From Ligustrum vulgare (Eukaryota > Streptophyta > Magnoliopsida > Lamiales > Oleaceae): a stretch of DNA of 64,000 nucleotides. Location of the stretch: assembly GCA_963555705.1 (NCBI GenBank), contig OY743183.1, positions 49,527,466 to 49,591,465 of the forward strand, given 5' to 3'. A model generated the notes under the pieces. That model was not told where the DNA came from and did not search any database. It saw only the letters and a list, made by a program, of their open reading frames with translations. Each line of letters begins with the position of its first letter. Within the stretch, counting starts at the first letter, position 1. Shown piece after piece: positions 20,744 through 32,723 of the stretch. The translations under genes and the position numbers were made by a program.

Positions 20744-23648
20744 TGTAATACTGCTTTTCATTCTTGACGTGCATCTTTAATTTTCGTGTAATAATTATGT
20801 TAATATTATTGTAAATTTTAAATTGACAATTTTTATGTCAATACCTTGAATTATTTTGTAGTGGAATGATTTGAGCGCCGTCTCGATCAATGTGCCAACT
20901 AAAAGTTTATAAATTGTTTATTTTAATAGTTTACGTGTAAATTGATCTGATCGTTTGTTTGACTGCCTAAGCATGTTATTTTCTATTTTATTGTGTTAAA
21001 TTGAAAGTTGGGGGGAGTTTAGTGGCAATTGAAAAATAAATTAGAACTTATGGACTTAAATATGCACTTCGAAGGAGGGACTAATTTGCAAATTCTCAAA
21101 AATTTAAACCCAAAACCAAAACCCTCAATTTTTCCCTCACTCGCGATTCTCACTCTCTCAATTTTCTCTCTCTCGCGACCTCTGCCTCTCGTCCCTCTCT
21201 CTCGGTCTCCTCCTTCAACGGAGACCACCACCTCGCCGGCTCCCCACCACGGTAAGGTAATCCACTTCTTCCATACCCATCTTTTTCCTCGACTACACAA
21301 GCACACGCGAGTGACTACACTCACGGATTATCACACACCGCGCACACACGCGTAGAAAATTACATATATTGATTTGTATGTGTGAATAGATGTATATATA
21401 TGTGTATATATGTTGAGTGTGTGTAAATATGTGAAGATTTTTCATATTTTCAGATTTAAGTTAGTTGAATTTTTCGATTTATAATTGTTAAATTGGAGAG
21501 TTGGGTAATGTTTATAAATATATGTATTGATGTAAACATCATCCTTAAGTATAAATCTCAGATTTCTTCAAATGTTTGATTAAACTTTCTGATTTCAGAT
21601 TTTTGTGTGTATGCATATATGATTTTCGATTCAGCACTTTTAATTTAATTTCACATGTTAAATGTTAATTTGAAATTGGGAATCTTATGATAGTAGTATA
21701 TATATTATATATATGTATATTTTGTATCCGTTCAGATTGGATTATAGTCTAATTTCGAATTTGTTAATTGAAATTTTGGTAATGAAAATAGATACACGTG
21801 TGTATATGTATGTGTACATTTCAGATTAGTGAATGTATGTGAATTTTCAAATTTGATAAAATATGAATTTAAGTGGTTAGTCAGCTATTCGTGCTTAATT
21901 ATGTGATGATTAAAATTTGTAAATTTCTGATTGGAGAAAATTTCAAGAATGGTTAGAGATAATTGAGTATTTTGTACATTTTGGTTTAAGTTAGATATAT
22001 TTATTTGAGTTAAAATTTAAAAGGTGAGAAAGTTTTCTAACTTGTAATGAAATTTGGATTTTTGTGTTTAAAATATGGCATCCTAGGTGTTTGACATAAC
22101 TTTAAATCTCATTTGGATTAAATTGAAGTTTTAATTGTTGTTTAGAAGTATTTTTAGTTCAAAAAGGTTAATGAATGTGTTTTGAACAAAAATTTTATTG
22201 TTAGTTACTAATATGGTATGTTGACTTCGCTTAAATTCTCATTTGAGTTGAATTGTAAATCAAATAGTAGTGTTGATCTCCGTTAGGATTTGGATAGCAT
22301 TAAAAAGAATTTCAAATGTGTTTCGAGTTAAAAATTATATTTATTAATGAATGCGAATAATTAGGATATTTGGCACATTGACGTCGAGGGGCATCCGAGA
22401 CTCTTCCACTTGCAAATCAAGATAACGGTAAATGCTAAGGATGTCAAGTAAGTAAACTCCCCCCTATGTTTATCAAAGGTTGAATGTAAAGGTGAAATTA
22501 ATGTGTAAACGACTATCTTGCAACTTACTTGCTTTGATGAATTTTGTTACCTTTATGAAAGTATATGTTATTAATAAGAATGTTCAAGCATGCACGTTAC
22601 ATGTCATTGCATCATCAAGCATGCATTGACATCGAAATTGGAAATTCAAATGTTTTTAAATGAAAGAAATGTTTCAAGGTGCAAGTTTGTTCAAAAGTTA
22701 TGTATCCCAAGTTTTTAAGAAAGAATGAGTGTACTTCTAGTTCATGAAAGATGCGAGAAATGGGGCGGGGGACCGGCGTACCCGAATGTAATGAGCCGCA
22801 TTGCGGTGGAATGAAGTGAATGAGCCGCTTTGCGGTGGAATAAAGTGAATGAGCCACTTTGCGGTGGAATAAATGTTAACCGCTTTGCGGTTTTACTTGT
22901 AAATGTGATCTGGTTCCAAATAAGAATTGCCCACTGTTATCTGATTGACTAGAAGTTACATCAAGTGAGCTCACGATGGAAATGAAGTAAAAGTTTTGAA
23001 TTGTCAAGTGAAAGTTTGAAAAGTTTGGAAGTTGGGAAAGGTTAAAGTGAATGTGGTTACATACTTCAAAATTTTAAAGCATTTCATGTCATAAGCATGT
23101 ATCACGTGCATAAGTTTACTTACTGAGCTTTAGCTCACATCCCTCCCCAATATTTCAGGTGATGAAAGTTATATGACCTGAGGATAGAGCATTTGGTGGC
23201 AGACTCGCACAGTACTACGATTTCTCATTTCAAATAAAGTTTGAATTGGAATTTCATAAATGTTTTTAGTTACTTTATTGGTTCATTCTTTTAATTGTTT
23301 ATTGGATTTAATTTTGATAAGTTATTTATCTCTTTAACAGTTTATCAATTCCCCATTTAGTTAAATGGAGCTCATGGTTTAAATTTATTTATGTTAAGGA
23401 GTTTGGGATTAATTTTGAATTATTGTAGAAGGTTAGAGGTTGAATGTGTTGTGTTTGATGATTTAAATAATTATGAGATTTCTCTACAGGTTGGTTAAAT
23501 CCAATTTATAGAGGAGATTCTGCCGAAAATTTTGTAGATTTTTATAATATATACGTGATATGTTAATAATTGAAATGTTTATTTCCGCATTTAAGGTGAA
23601 TGGAAGTTAACATACCTAGGTTTAAGATTTTGAACTTGGGGTGTTACA
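20744..23648 (+). mobile_element. Solo LTR of a chromovirus-like (Tekay/Del) gypsy element, ~2.9 kb
   Basis: It begins near tgtaatactgc and ends gaacttggggtgttaca. The flanks are atgtg on the left and aagtg on the right, a 4-of-5 match to a 5-bp target duplication. Internally it has the chromovirus LTR landmark actgagctttagctcacat followed by atttcaggtgatga (23,120-23,170) and four 22-30-bp repeats of gagccgcattgcggtggaat-type sequence (22,790-22,890). No primer site or gag follows, so it is solo. Its right flank is pararetroviral sequence. The start could be 2-4 bp to the left. Confidence 0.65.
22790..22895. repeat. Short tandem repeats in the LTR
   Basis: Units of the form gtgaatgagccgctttgcggtggaataaa recur about four times with small changes. 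Each contains the small inverted word ccgcNNNgcgg, which could form a short hairpin. Confidence 0.75.
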
Positions 23649-24068
23649 AAGTGTACCTTGTCAACACAGATCGACGAATTTTATGGTTCGAAATCATAGT
23701 GAAATTAAAAGAGGAAAAATTAGAATAGCTATTAATTACAAAAGACTAGACGATAATACTATAGAAGATGGATATAAAATACCAGACAAAGACATTTGAG
23801 TAAATAAGATACAAAATAGTATAATATTTTCAAAGTTTCATTCTAATTAAGAATTTAGGCAAATAAAGATGGAGAAAAATTTTATTACATGGACAGCTTT
23901 CACTACACCCCAAAGTCATTATGAATGGATGGTTATGCTTTTGGATTAAAGATTGCGCCTTCAATTTTTCAAAGGAAGAGTGATTCTGTTTTTATTCTTA
24001 TCCCATTTGTTTATACATAGATGATATTTTAGTACGTAGTAAAGATCAAAAAGAGCATATGATACCAA
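23649..24068 (+). pseudogene. Pararetrovirus B: reverse transcriptase fragment, plus orientation
   Basis: Plus-strand homology to a caulimoviral reverse transcriptase: RIAINYKRLDD near 23,725, then SHYEWMVMLFGLKIAPSIFQ and a mutated YxDD region (IDDILV after a stop) near 24,015-24,035, ending KDQKEHM. Several stops and frame changes are present. The same stretch occurs in inverted orientation at 27,700-28,115 with very similar nucleotide sequence (for example aatactatagaagatggata). It starts exactly at the end of the chromovirus LTR. Confidence 0.82.
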
Positions 24069-25529
24069 ATCGAGGAAAAAACAATGGGACAAGAGACAAG
24101 AAAAAGTCTTCATAGTTAGAAAAATAAAGTCTACTACCACTATATTTATTATTATATTAATGATACCTAAATTTTTCTATTGAAATATGTTTTTCAAAAT
24201 GAACAAATCTTTATAACTTCTAACTATTAAACACGTTTTTTGACAAAATTTCAAAAGTTAAAGCCTAAAAGTCTAATATCTATACTAAAATTAAAATACT
24301 ACAAGTCTAAACCTAAAAATCAAGGTTATAGACTTATAGACTTTATATAAAAAATTTCCTAATATTTAGAAAAATATGTCTTACTATTTTTTACATTTAA
24401 TATCTCGTCGTTCATGATCAAAGGTGTATGAATTTCGTCTTCTTTTACAATCTACAAGATCTTTTATCAAGAAGCTCCGACACTGAGAAATAGAATGCTC
24501 AGTGATTTTCAACTTGATCTGTAAAGAAGAGTCGCCTCTATTTCTATCTATTTGAGATCTTAAGTGACTAGCTACAACTACTAATCTTCCTATTAGGTAT
24601 TTTTTCCCCCTAAACAAATATTAATAAACTCATTAAAACAATATAAAGAACAACTAAGCAAAGTGAAGCATGGATATAGATCTAATAACATAAACTAATA
24701 AAAGTATTTAAAAACAATATAGATGTAGTGGCCTTATCAAAGTACTTAACTGTTCAACAAATTAATTTCTTCATTTTTTTTTTGTAGGCAAGAAAGAATT
24801 TTCATTATGTTTAAAAAGGCTAAAACAAACTCCCGTACTTTGGGAAACAAAATAGCCAACTTAACTCAAAGGATTATTTTTTCATTTTTTAGCCATGGAA
24901 TCCAAAATAAAGAGGCTACGAGTGTTAAAAATATCAAAATTTTAACAATATTTAAATATTTTGAAAATAGCATATTTTTTCTAAAGAATTTAATTACTTA
25001 CTAAGCATTTCCTCCTTTAAGCCCTGGCTGAAAATTAAATAAAGTAAAAGAGAATAATAACTAGAAAGGAAGTTATAAAAAACTTACTTTTATTGTAGAA
25101 AGTATTTATGTACAAGTTTACAAAAGTAGAAAAATCTAGATAGTATTGGGTCTTGTGAGTTGTGCGTGTTGCATGTGAGGTGTGTGTTTTCGATGATCCT
25201 TTCGCATTATACATGACTCTCTTTATATAGTGATATAAATGTTGGTATATCACATCTATCACTTCTTAATAATAGTAAATTACATTTATTAATTTACAAG
25301 TGTGCGTCTTCGAAAAGAAAATTAATTGTACAACTTTACAGGTATTAGGTACAAAAAGGGGAATTATGATTTCTCTAAAAATCTCCATATTTGTCCTTCT
25401 CTTCCATAGGCATTTTGAAAATTTCTTTCATAGGTGTCCTCTTCTTTCATCAATTACTTTGAAATTTTTTCATGTGTTAAATATCTTTGTTATATTAGTG
25501 TCATGAATTGTAAACCGTCAACGTGTCTT
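24069..25529. other. Non-coding spacer between the two pararetrovirus B pieces
   Basis: AT-rich. An Arg/Lys-rich 77-codon open stretch at 24,384-24,617 (minus) is not recognised and has no supporting context. Two further open stretches near 24,807 and 25,300 are composed of AT-driven residues. No element ends were found. Confidence 0.35.
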
Positions 25530-25535
25530 GTCTTT

Positions 25536-26960
25536 TCATCTGTCCATTTTCTCAATGAATGATTCTTCATGATCAGAATCCATCTCATTATTATTTCCAT
25601 CTGAAATGTATTCATCTCCATTTTTGGACTGACTTTCAAATTGTTCGGCATCTGTATTTTGGAAGGCCATCATACATAAATCTTTTTGATGAGTATTTGG
25701 CACTAATATTCTTCCTGTTCTGATTTTTGAAGCAATATATTCTGAACAAAAAATAACTTCATTATTCCATTGTGCCATGAGTTTAAAATCTGTGCTTTGT
25801 ATTTCCATCAAGGCTGCCGTTTCTGATATTTATCTTTCATAATCTATCTGTCTAATTTTCATAGTTATAGGAGTATTTGAAGATGGTCTAAATTTTTTAG
25901 CTCCTTCAAAAAAATTTATAAAATGATAAGGTGGTATTAAAATACCATTATTTATAAGATGAGGTCTGGAAAGAAACTGAATCATTAAAGGATGGTCTTT
26001 TAACTGTTCAAGAATCTATTTAAGTTTCGATGGAAAATAATTGAAAGCTCTGTTTAGAACATATATAGTATCAATCATACCATATTGTAAGGCTGGATAA
26101 AAATTGTCATCTTCTTTAGAAATTGTATAATCAAATGATATTGTAGGATAATAATTGTCTTAAAAAAAAAGCCGAATTTTGAGCAGCTGATTTGTGTTTA
26201 GGGCCAAAAATCAAGAAGATCATTCATTCTCATTTTGGTAGTAATTTAAGGTTTGAGAAAATTTGATAATTTCTTGTACAAGTGACATTTTTATAGAATT
26301 TCAAACAATATTGACGCAATCACCAATACTTTGTTCTAATTCAAAAAAAAAAAAAAAAATCTTGGACTGCAGCAGTAGAATTCTTTAGCTCAACTAGCCT
26401 TCTTATTCTATCAGAATAATTTCTACTAGTATAAACAATGTCTTTTGACTCAAATCTTCTGAAGTAAATCTTTCTAAAGTTGTATAGAAGATGATGATGC
26501 ATGGAAAGTTGAGTGCATGGTTTGTCTAACTCTATCAAATATATAAAAATTTATTCCTATAATCTGTCTACAAAAATTTAAGGCTTCTTTTAAGGTATAA
26601 AACTATTTAAAGAAATGTTCTGGAAAGTTTTGTATTTGTTATAAAACTTCTGCCAATAATTATATATATACTAGGCTGTCTACCTCTTTTATTACTGTAA
26701 AGGAAATAAAATTTCGGCTTTTTACTTGGTTATGAATCTGCCTGAAATGATTAGCTAATGAATTTATACTGTCCAATTTCTGTTTAGAGTCTCGTGCTGT
26801 CCATAGATTATCGAGTAAACAACTTTCTTTTTTCTGATAGTTTGTCTAAATTATTTCCTCTAAACCTGATATTAGATCCTTGAGGGACCACTATAAGAGT
26901 GATATTCCCAAAGTTCATCAACTTTGGGAATATGAAAATAAATTGTTAGAAAATTAATTA
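25536..26960 (-). pseudogene. Pararetrovirus B sequence downstream of RNase H, function not recognised
   Basis: Open pieces at 25,536-25,811 (acidic C-terminus, SDGNNNEMDSDHEESF) and 26,341-26,538 plus linking homology read as a soluble, moderately charged protein with no motif I recognise. By position after polymerase it could be the translational-activator/viroplasmin ORF. That is inference from gene order only. Confidence 0.4.
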
Positions 26961-27029
26961 CTTGTCTACTAGTATATTATTTTTCCCCGTCTATTTATTC
27001 TATAATATTGATCTTATAACTATTTAATA

Positions 27030-27330
27030 TTTCATATAATTTTAACCATCTTTTATGTCTAATTTTATCAAAATTGGTCTTTTTGATAAATTTTACCGTG
27101 GCTTCACAATCTGTCATAATAGTAAAAATTTAGTGTTTAAAAATAATTTAAAACTTTCTATACTATGTATAATAGCCATTATTTCATAATCTAAACTAGT
27201 TAAATATTTTCCACTTGCATATATACAAATTTTCTTCTTCTTTTTTATAACTATATTTATTTGGCTTAGAATATAAAATTTCTCCCCATCCTAATTCACA
27301 TCCCTCTGTTTCTACTATTTGTATTGATCA
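27030..27330 (-). pseudogene. Pararetrovirus B RNase H (broken)
   Basis: Readable pieces are TEGCELGWGEILYSK and IMTDCEATVKFIKK, corresponding to the strands around the second and third catalytic acidic residues of caulimoviral RNase H1. Frame changes occur around 27,180-27,250. Confidence 0.7.
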
Positions 27331-27559
27331 CTGTCTAATGGTACGTAGTTCTATATGTGGTAAATTTTTATCTTCTTCTTTTATCTATCTGACTAAATCT
27401 ATGTCTGATTGATTAAAATATTTATGTCCTTTATTTGACAGTATAATATACAGTGTTCATACTTTCTTTTCAACATCTTTAATAAAATGTGTAGCATAAT
27501 TTAAAATTCCTAAAAAGGCTTGTGGTTTTTTGGTTTCTTCTATCTTGTCTAGAAACTGT

Positions 27560-28330
27560 AAAATTGCATGTACACTGTGAGGTTGAAGTTGAATTTTTCT
27601 TTCTTCTAAAATTATTCCTAAAAATTCATTTTTCTATTTATTTATTTAAATTTTCTTTTTAAAACCATTTTCTATAAATTTATTTATAACTATTTCTAAA
27701 TGTCTCATATGCTCTTTTTGATGTTTACTATGTACTAAAATATCGTCTATAAATACACAAACAAATGGAAAAGAATTTAAAATAGAATCCATATTTCTTT
27801 GAAAAATTGAAGGCACATTCTTTAATCCAAAATGCATAAATAACCATTCATAATGACCTTGGAGTGTAGTATACGTTGTTCATTGAATACAATCTTTCGC
27901 CAACTTATTTGCCAAAATCCTGATTTAAAATCAAAATTTGAAAATATTTACTATTTTGTATCTTATTTATTAAAATGTCTTTCCCTGGTATTTTATATCC
28001 ATCGTCTATAGTATTATCGTTTAGTCTTTTGTAATTAATAAACATTCTAGTTTTTTCCTCTTTTAATTTCATTGTGATTTCTAACCATAAAAGTTGTTGA
28101 TCTGTGTTGACTTTTACAAGGTCTTAGTGCTTTTAAATCTAATAGTTCTTTAAGCTGTATTTTAAAGTATTCTAAGTCTTGATTTGTATGTTTTATTTGT
28201 GCTGTTCTAATTTTTATGTTTGCATTTATTATTTTTAATCTAGCTTCTATCTTATTTTTGTCCCAATGTTTTATCGGATCTTCTCCTATTATTTGAATTT
28301 GTTTTGCTAATTCTAAAATTCTATCTATAC
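27560..28330 (-). pseudogene. Pararetrovirus B reverse transcriptase (broken)
   Basis: Minus-strand landmarks are LKELLDLKALRPCKS (start of the fingers domain), GHYEWLFMHFGLKNVPSIF, the active site FIDDILVHS and HQKEHMRHLEIVINKF. The open part is 27,646-27,837; flanking homology carries several stops. The position of the DD pair and the HYEW...FGLKN stretch identify a caulimoviral/Ty3-like polymerase. Confidence 0.88.
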
Positions 28331-28331
28331 T

Positions 28332-28640
28332 TTATGTCTTAGAAGATGCTTTAAAAATTATTAAATCTTTTGTTCTGGGTATAAAATCAATCTTAAAATT
28401 CTCTAAGGATAAATAATCTAAAAGTTCTAAATTTTTACTTTCTAATTTTTCTAGATTGTCACCAATTTCTGGTTTTGAAATTGGTAAAGGTCCACCACAC
28501 TTTGCTCGCAACTTTGATGCATCAATGGTTTGTATCATAGAAATATCTTTGCCGAAAATTATTGCGTCTTGAGTTATTGTTAAACTTTCATTTCTACTTA
28601 ATTAAAACTTTATTCCTATAAAAAATTAGTCTTTCATTAA
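28332..28640 (-). pseudogene. Pararetrovirus B protease-to-RT linker
   Basis: An open stretch of 68 codons (28,332-28,538) beginning MIQTIDASKLRAKCGGP, with further homology upstream to about 28,640. It precedes the RT fingers domain and corresponds to the protease C-terminal side or linker. The catalytic DTG itself was not found, so the virus copy is truncated here. Confidence 0.5.
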
Positions 28641-28865
28641 TTCACTAACCAAGGTAGTTGTTAAACTATACTGTCTTGAAATTTGATTTTACAATCATCA
28701 GAAGTCTTTCTTCAAATTTCATCTTACTATGAAGAATCTGTAGAAGAAAGAGTGATGGGGAGAAAAAAATAAAAATAAGAAGAAGAAGAAGAATGAACAG
28801 CAGAATAACAATCTTGAAATGTACATGTACGTATGTATTGTCGGTGTTAGATATATATGTGCAGA

Positions 28866-29186
28866 CTAAATGATCGACTCAACTGATGATATTAAATATG
28901 GAACAGTAGGTGGCTTATCTGGCTTAGAAGGCTTACATGACTTTTGAACAGTGACCTTAAAAGTCACTCTTTTATTATAGTCGGGATAAATGCACGTGTA
29001 TGAGCACGTGGGTGTCCGTAGCTCTGATGACCCAACGATGATTGACATCATTGAGTTCAATTGGTGATAGTCAATTACATTATTTGTTTGTTGTCGACTA
29101 ATAGTCGTGATCGTCACATGCACGCTGAAAATTATAAGTAGCATGAAATAAATAAATGCTATCAAGTTAATTTCACAAATGCTCAT
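28866..29186 (-). CDS. Possible small secreted peptide (106 aa), unrecognised
   Basis: A single-exon open reading frame on the minus strand with an N-terminal hydrophobic segment (residues about 7-26, IAFIYFMLLIIFSVHVT-like) that could be a signal peptide. The mature part has few cysteines (PTCSYTC near residues 60-66 and SCKP near 83) and a Pro/Lys-rich tail. The GSSELRTPTCSYTC stretch is faintly like epidermal-patterning-factor peptides, but the six-cysteine pattern is absent, so I do not assign the family. A hAT-like element starts 7 bp upstream of the ATG, so the promoter is displaced and the ORF may be dead. It could equally be chance. Confidence 0.35.
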   Translation of the reverse strand: MSICEINLIAFIYFMLLIIFSVHVTITTISRQQTNNVIDYHQLNSMMSIIVGSSELRTPTCSYTCIYPDYNKRVTFKVTVQKSCKPSKPDKPPTVPYLISSVESII

Positions 29187-29192
29187 TAGTGC

Positions 29193-30213
29193 TAGGGGTG
29201 GGCGTTTCAGTTTTTGGTCCGGTTATTAAAGGAACCGAAACCGAAACCGAATCGAAAATTTTTCGGTTCGGTTTCGATTTTCAAAACTCAAGAACTGAAC
29301 GATTTCGGTTCCGATTCAATTTCGGTTATTTTTCAGTTCTTTGCTCGAATTTTTTATTAAAAACTTCAATTTTGAGTAAACGGGAAAATGTGTACGAAAA
29401 GCAAATAAGCGTTGAGTCAAAATTCCCAAATAAATCCATCAATGTGACAAAATATTCAAATTGAATATATTTTTGTTTTAAACACACTAAATATAGTTAT
29501 AATATTCTGTATATTCCAATTAGCAATTAGAAATGTAGTATCTTCGGCTTGTGTTGTTCTATCTGTTGCTTATGCTGGAATGCCTGGATCACCCGAACTA
29601 AAAAAATGATAATGATGACATATAGACATATTTATCATAACATAAAATCATTTAGATCATTTGAACCTAGGTATATTTCGAAGATAACAAACGATTTTTA
29701 ATGAACTCTTATCTCAAATTTCAATGTAAAACCACAATTCACTAATGCACCTCCACAAAAGTCACATACATGTCAAATCACACATTCTTCCTAAAATTAA
29801 TTCAATACATATCAACACAACAGTCATTATCTTAATTTGTAAATATTGCACCCAAAAAAATTCACTGAACTAATGCGAGTGAGAGACTATACATCCAATC
29901 TTCTAAAATTGGTGCAAAGAATTTCATGTAAGATGCAACACGATATGAACAATTCAACAATTATCATAATATATCAAAGTAAGTTTGATTTGTACACTCT
30001 ATCATGTAAAGTAACAAAGAAAATGTCAAAAGTATCACGTGGACTTAATTTTTAAATTAAGAATGTTCGGTTCGTGGTTCGGTTTTCGATTTTCAAATAG
30101 GAGCAGATCGATTTTTGGTTCTCCATTTTTTGGTTTCGGTTCTCATTTTTCACCTAAAGAACCGACCAGTTTCGATTTTTTTTATTCGGTTCCGATTTTT
30201 TTGTCCACTCCTA
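29193..30213. mobile_element. hAT-like non-autonomous element, 1,021 bp, TAGGGGTGGGC ends
   Basis: Ends are TAGGGGTGGGCG (29,193) and TGTCCACTCCTA (30,213), imperfect inverted repeats. The flanks attagtgc (29,185-29,192) and attagtac (30,214-30,221) match at 7 of 8 bases, an 8-bp target duplication as in hAT elements. Both subterminal zones are made of degenerate ggttcggttt/cgaaaccgaa words. No transposase is present. Same end type as the elements at 38,974 and 39,921. Confidence 0.8.
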
Positions 30214-30250
30214 ATTAGTACCTGTGAAATTTCAGAATGGTAATAACTTT

Positions 30251-30258
30251 TATTTATT

Positions 30259-30324
<66 letters not shown>
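30251..30324. repeat. (ATTT)n/(ATT)n microsatellite
   Basis: A short (TTTA) run passing into about 20 ATT units. Confidence 0.95.
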
Positions 30325-30397
30325 TTGTTCATGTCGTCTCTCAATGATAATTGGATTTATCATTTGTCCCTCATATTTACATTGTTTTTAAAGAAAA

Positions 30398-30423
30398 TTA
30401 GTATTTCATCCGTGCGATGCACG
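30398..30423 (-). mobile_element. Helitron 3' terminus (CTAA end with hairpin)
   Basis: On the minus strand cgtgcatcgcacg (plus 30,411-30,423) forms a 5-bp stem with a 3-base loop, followed by gatgaaata and CTAA, then T. This is the expected Helitron 3' end. It lies just downstream of the helicase pseudogene on the same strand, as in autonomous Helitrons. Confidence 0.75.
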
Positions 30424-30579
30424 ATTTTTTTATTTTTTGAAATAATAATGTTAATCTTTTGTAAGTAGGACTATATTTACATTCATATTGGAGGAAAAAT
30501 ATGTAAATGTTTAAAAAGACTTTACAAAGAAAATGAATGTTATTTTTTTAGAAATTCAGAAAAAATAGAACGAAAACAG

Positions 30580-31745
30580 ATACGCAATTACAAATTATGG
30601 AATACTACCTTGAATACAACGTTTGTCGTTGAATTAATTTGATTGCCATCCTTGTCGTAGATCAAAATTTTTAAACCCTTGCAATTTGTAACTCTTGAAA
30701 TAACAACATATAGTTGCCAAAAAAAAAAAAAAAAACCCGTACATTAGAATGCTACTGACCTTGACTTTTATTAATTATCATTGGATATAAGACAATTAGA
30801 GGAAATTTCCTTCCCTTAAATTTGAAAGTCAGTCTTGGATCAGAAGGGGTCAGTAACATTCTTGGAATCATCACTTTATCACCTGTATTGCTTCAAGCAA
30901 GAATCTTTGCTTCCAAAATATGACTGCCAAGTCTCGTAACAACCAACCTAGTGCCTTTGCACAATCCAAGGGAATGATCTATGTTCCTTAACAACATAAC
31001 AAGTGCAACAACCTTCAAATTCAATTCACGATTGATCACATCAGTACACTTAATTTCATTTAAGAATTCTGGAGTGTGGAGGTCATGTAATAAGTCAACA
31101 ATTGTATCTGATCTGCATGTCATATTCGAACTCAAATATGTCTTCCCCTCACATGCGTTTAGTGAGATCATATATTCATTTACAAACTCAACCACATCAA
31201 GAGTCGGTGCCAATATAGCTCTCCCCTGCAGATAAGACATGTTATCAATTGTAATGTTAAATGACGAATGTGTGCTATCCATAATTGTTGTGATTGGATC
31301 ATCGGAAGCTTTGAGCAAAATGTCTCCCAAAATGTCAATTATTGCATGACCGTCATTTGGACCTCCATTTATTCCATCTCCCGTGCTTGTGATCCATTCT
31401 AAAACCCACTTCAATTTAACACATTCATCATTTGAGCCTATATTTTGAATCCTCATGTCTTTAATCATCCGTAATACCCAGTAGTTTCTCCGTATGTAAG
31501 AGAAGTTGATAGTTGTTAGAATAACTTCCTGTCTACTTCCTTTTGGAATAACAGACAATATTTACCGAAAATCTCCACCAAACACGACAATTTTGCCTCC
31601 GAAAGTCTAGTCAAAACTGAATGAACTGCTAAATCGTAAAATGTCTCGCATGCTTCTATCAAAAGCTTCAAAATAATATATGTGCATCATAAGAGATTCG
31701 TCCCAAATTATAAGTTTACACCTCACAATTAATTCAACTACTAGA
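30580..31745 (-). pseudogene. Helitron PIF1-like helicase C-terminal part (broken)
   Basis: The helicase unwinds DNA during rolling-circle transposition. In minus order: the Walker-B region (LIIWDESLMMHIYYFEAFDR) near 31,700, FGGKIVVFGGDFR near 31,570 followed by a stop, then an uninterrupted 221-codon stretch (30,893-31,558) with YLQGRAILAPTLDVVEFVNE, CRSDTIVDLLHDLHTPEFLN and GLCKGTRLVVTRLG. After a TGA at 30,890 the homology goes on (GDKVMIPRMLL, INKSQGQ) to a poly-T tract at 30,720-30,737 where part of motif V is lost, then ISRVTNCKGLKILIYD to about 30,590. The Walker A side and the Rep domain are missing. Confidence 0.92.
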
Positions 31746-32395
31746 TTACCTTATTTGATGTTGTAGGTTGAGTCATCATTAAGATTAATTGGAATCACGA
31801 ATCGAGATTGCCAAGCAATTCAAGGTTTTCCGATATGAAAATGGAATTGTTATTTGGTTAAGTGTGAACCATTTGGAAAAATTAATAAGTGAGCCCGATA
31901 AGGATGCAAAATTAATTTAGAAAAGTCTAAGCACAAAGCGAATAATACTTACAGAGAATGGGAGATAAAAAATAGCAAAAACTAAGAAAACAAAAAAAAA
32001 ATACAATGAAAAATTAAAATATGAAAACGAATTAATTTAAAATGTCCAAAGACAAAGTGAAAATTACATACACGAGATGGGAGAAAAAACATTAAAATTT
32101 ATAATCAATACAATACAATTTCAACACAAACTAACTCAAAACACAATCTCAATTTCTGCCTGAAATAACTTGAAAAATAATTCTATTTTATATTTTATCC
32201 AATATAACTCATCAATTCTAGTAGGAACAATCATCTATACACATAGAATCACACTAACAATACATGTGTGCGTATTTAAATAACTCCCCACGCCACAAAA
32301 ATCATGATACACAATAAAATCTGTTTGAATGGAGCAGCATAACGATTTTTTCTTTTTATTTCTATTAATTTCGTGATGACCCATGCAAGGCCGAA
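31746..32395. other. Non-coding AT-rich stretch
   Basis: Possibly the degenerate interior of the Helitron; nothing recognisable apart from A- and T-rich runs. Confidence 0.35.
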
Positions 32396-32723
32396 CTTGA
32401 TAGCAAGCTCAAGAAGCCTGTGCTTATGGCCCATAACATCAGGGGCCCATTTTTATTTTTATTATTATTTTTTTAAAGTGGAAATTACACTCAACCCTAC
32501 ATTTAAAAATTCAAATTCATAAATAAAGTGAAACCTATATTACTTCAAAATTCAGGTGGTAATTAAAAATTAATTAATTAATAAATTAGAATAATTAAAT
32601 TAAATTAATTATTTAACCATATTTTAATCATACACCATTTCAACCCTAATTATATTTTCTCATTGTCTCTGCACACTGTCTCTCTCAAACGGCTTCCTCT
32701 AAATTGGCGACGCCTATCCTCCC

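Larger units (their letters stand above)
25530..28690 (-). mobile_element. Endogenous pararetrovirus copy B (Caulimoviridae), 3' half, decayed
   Basis: In minus order it holds the protease C-terminal side (28,332-28,640), reverse transcriptase (27,640-28,260), RNase H (27,030-27,330) and about 1.4 kb of poorly recognised downstream ORF sequence (25,536-26,960). Protein motifs differ from copy A (for example FIDDILVHS against YIDDVLIYS), so it comes from a different virus. Coat and movement proteins are absent. Stops and shifts occur throughout. Confidence 0.82.

Noticed and set aside
21029..21355. 108-codon plus and 101-codon minus frames
   Set aside because: Both lie in the CT-rich start of the chromovirus LTR and have no recognisable features.
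24384..24617. Arg/Lys-rich 77-codon frame on the minus strand
   Set aside because: No recognised domain, no promoter or splice signals, surrounded by virus fragments.
28866..29186. Assignment of the 106-codon ORF to the epidermal patterning factor family
   Set aside because: A short GS..PTC.Y.C resemblance only; the required six-cysteine pattern is missing.
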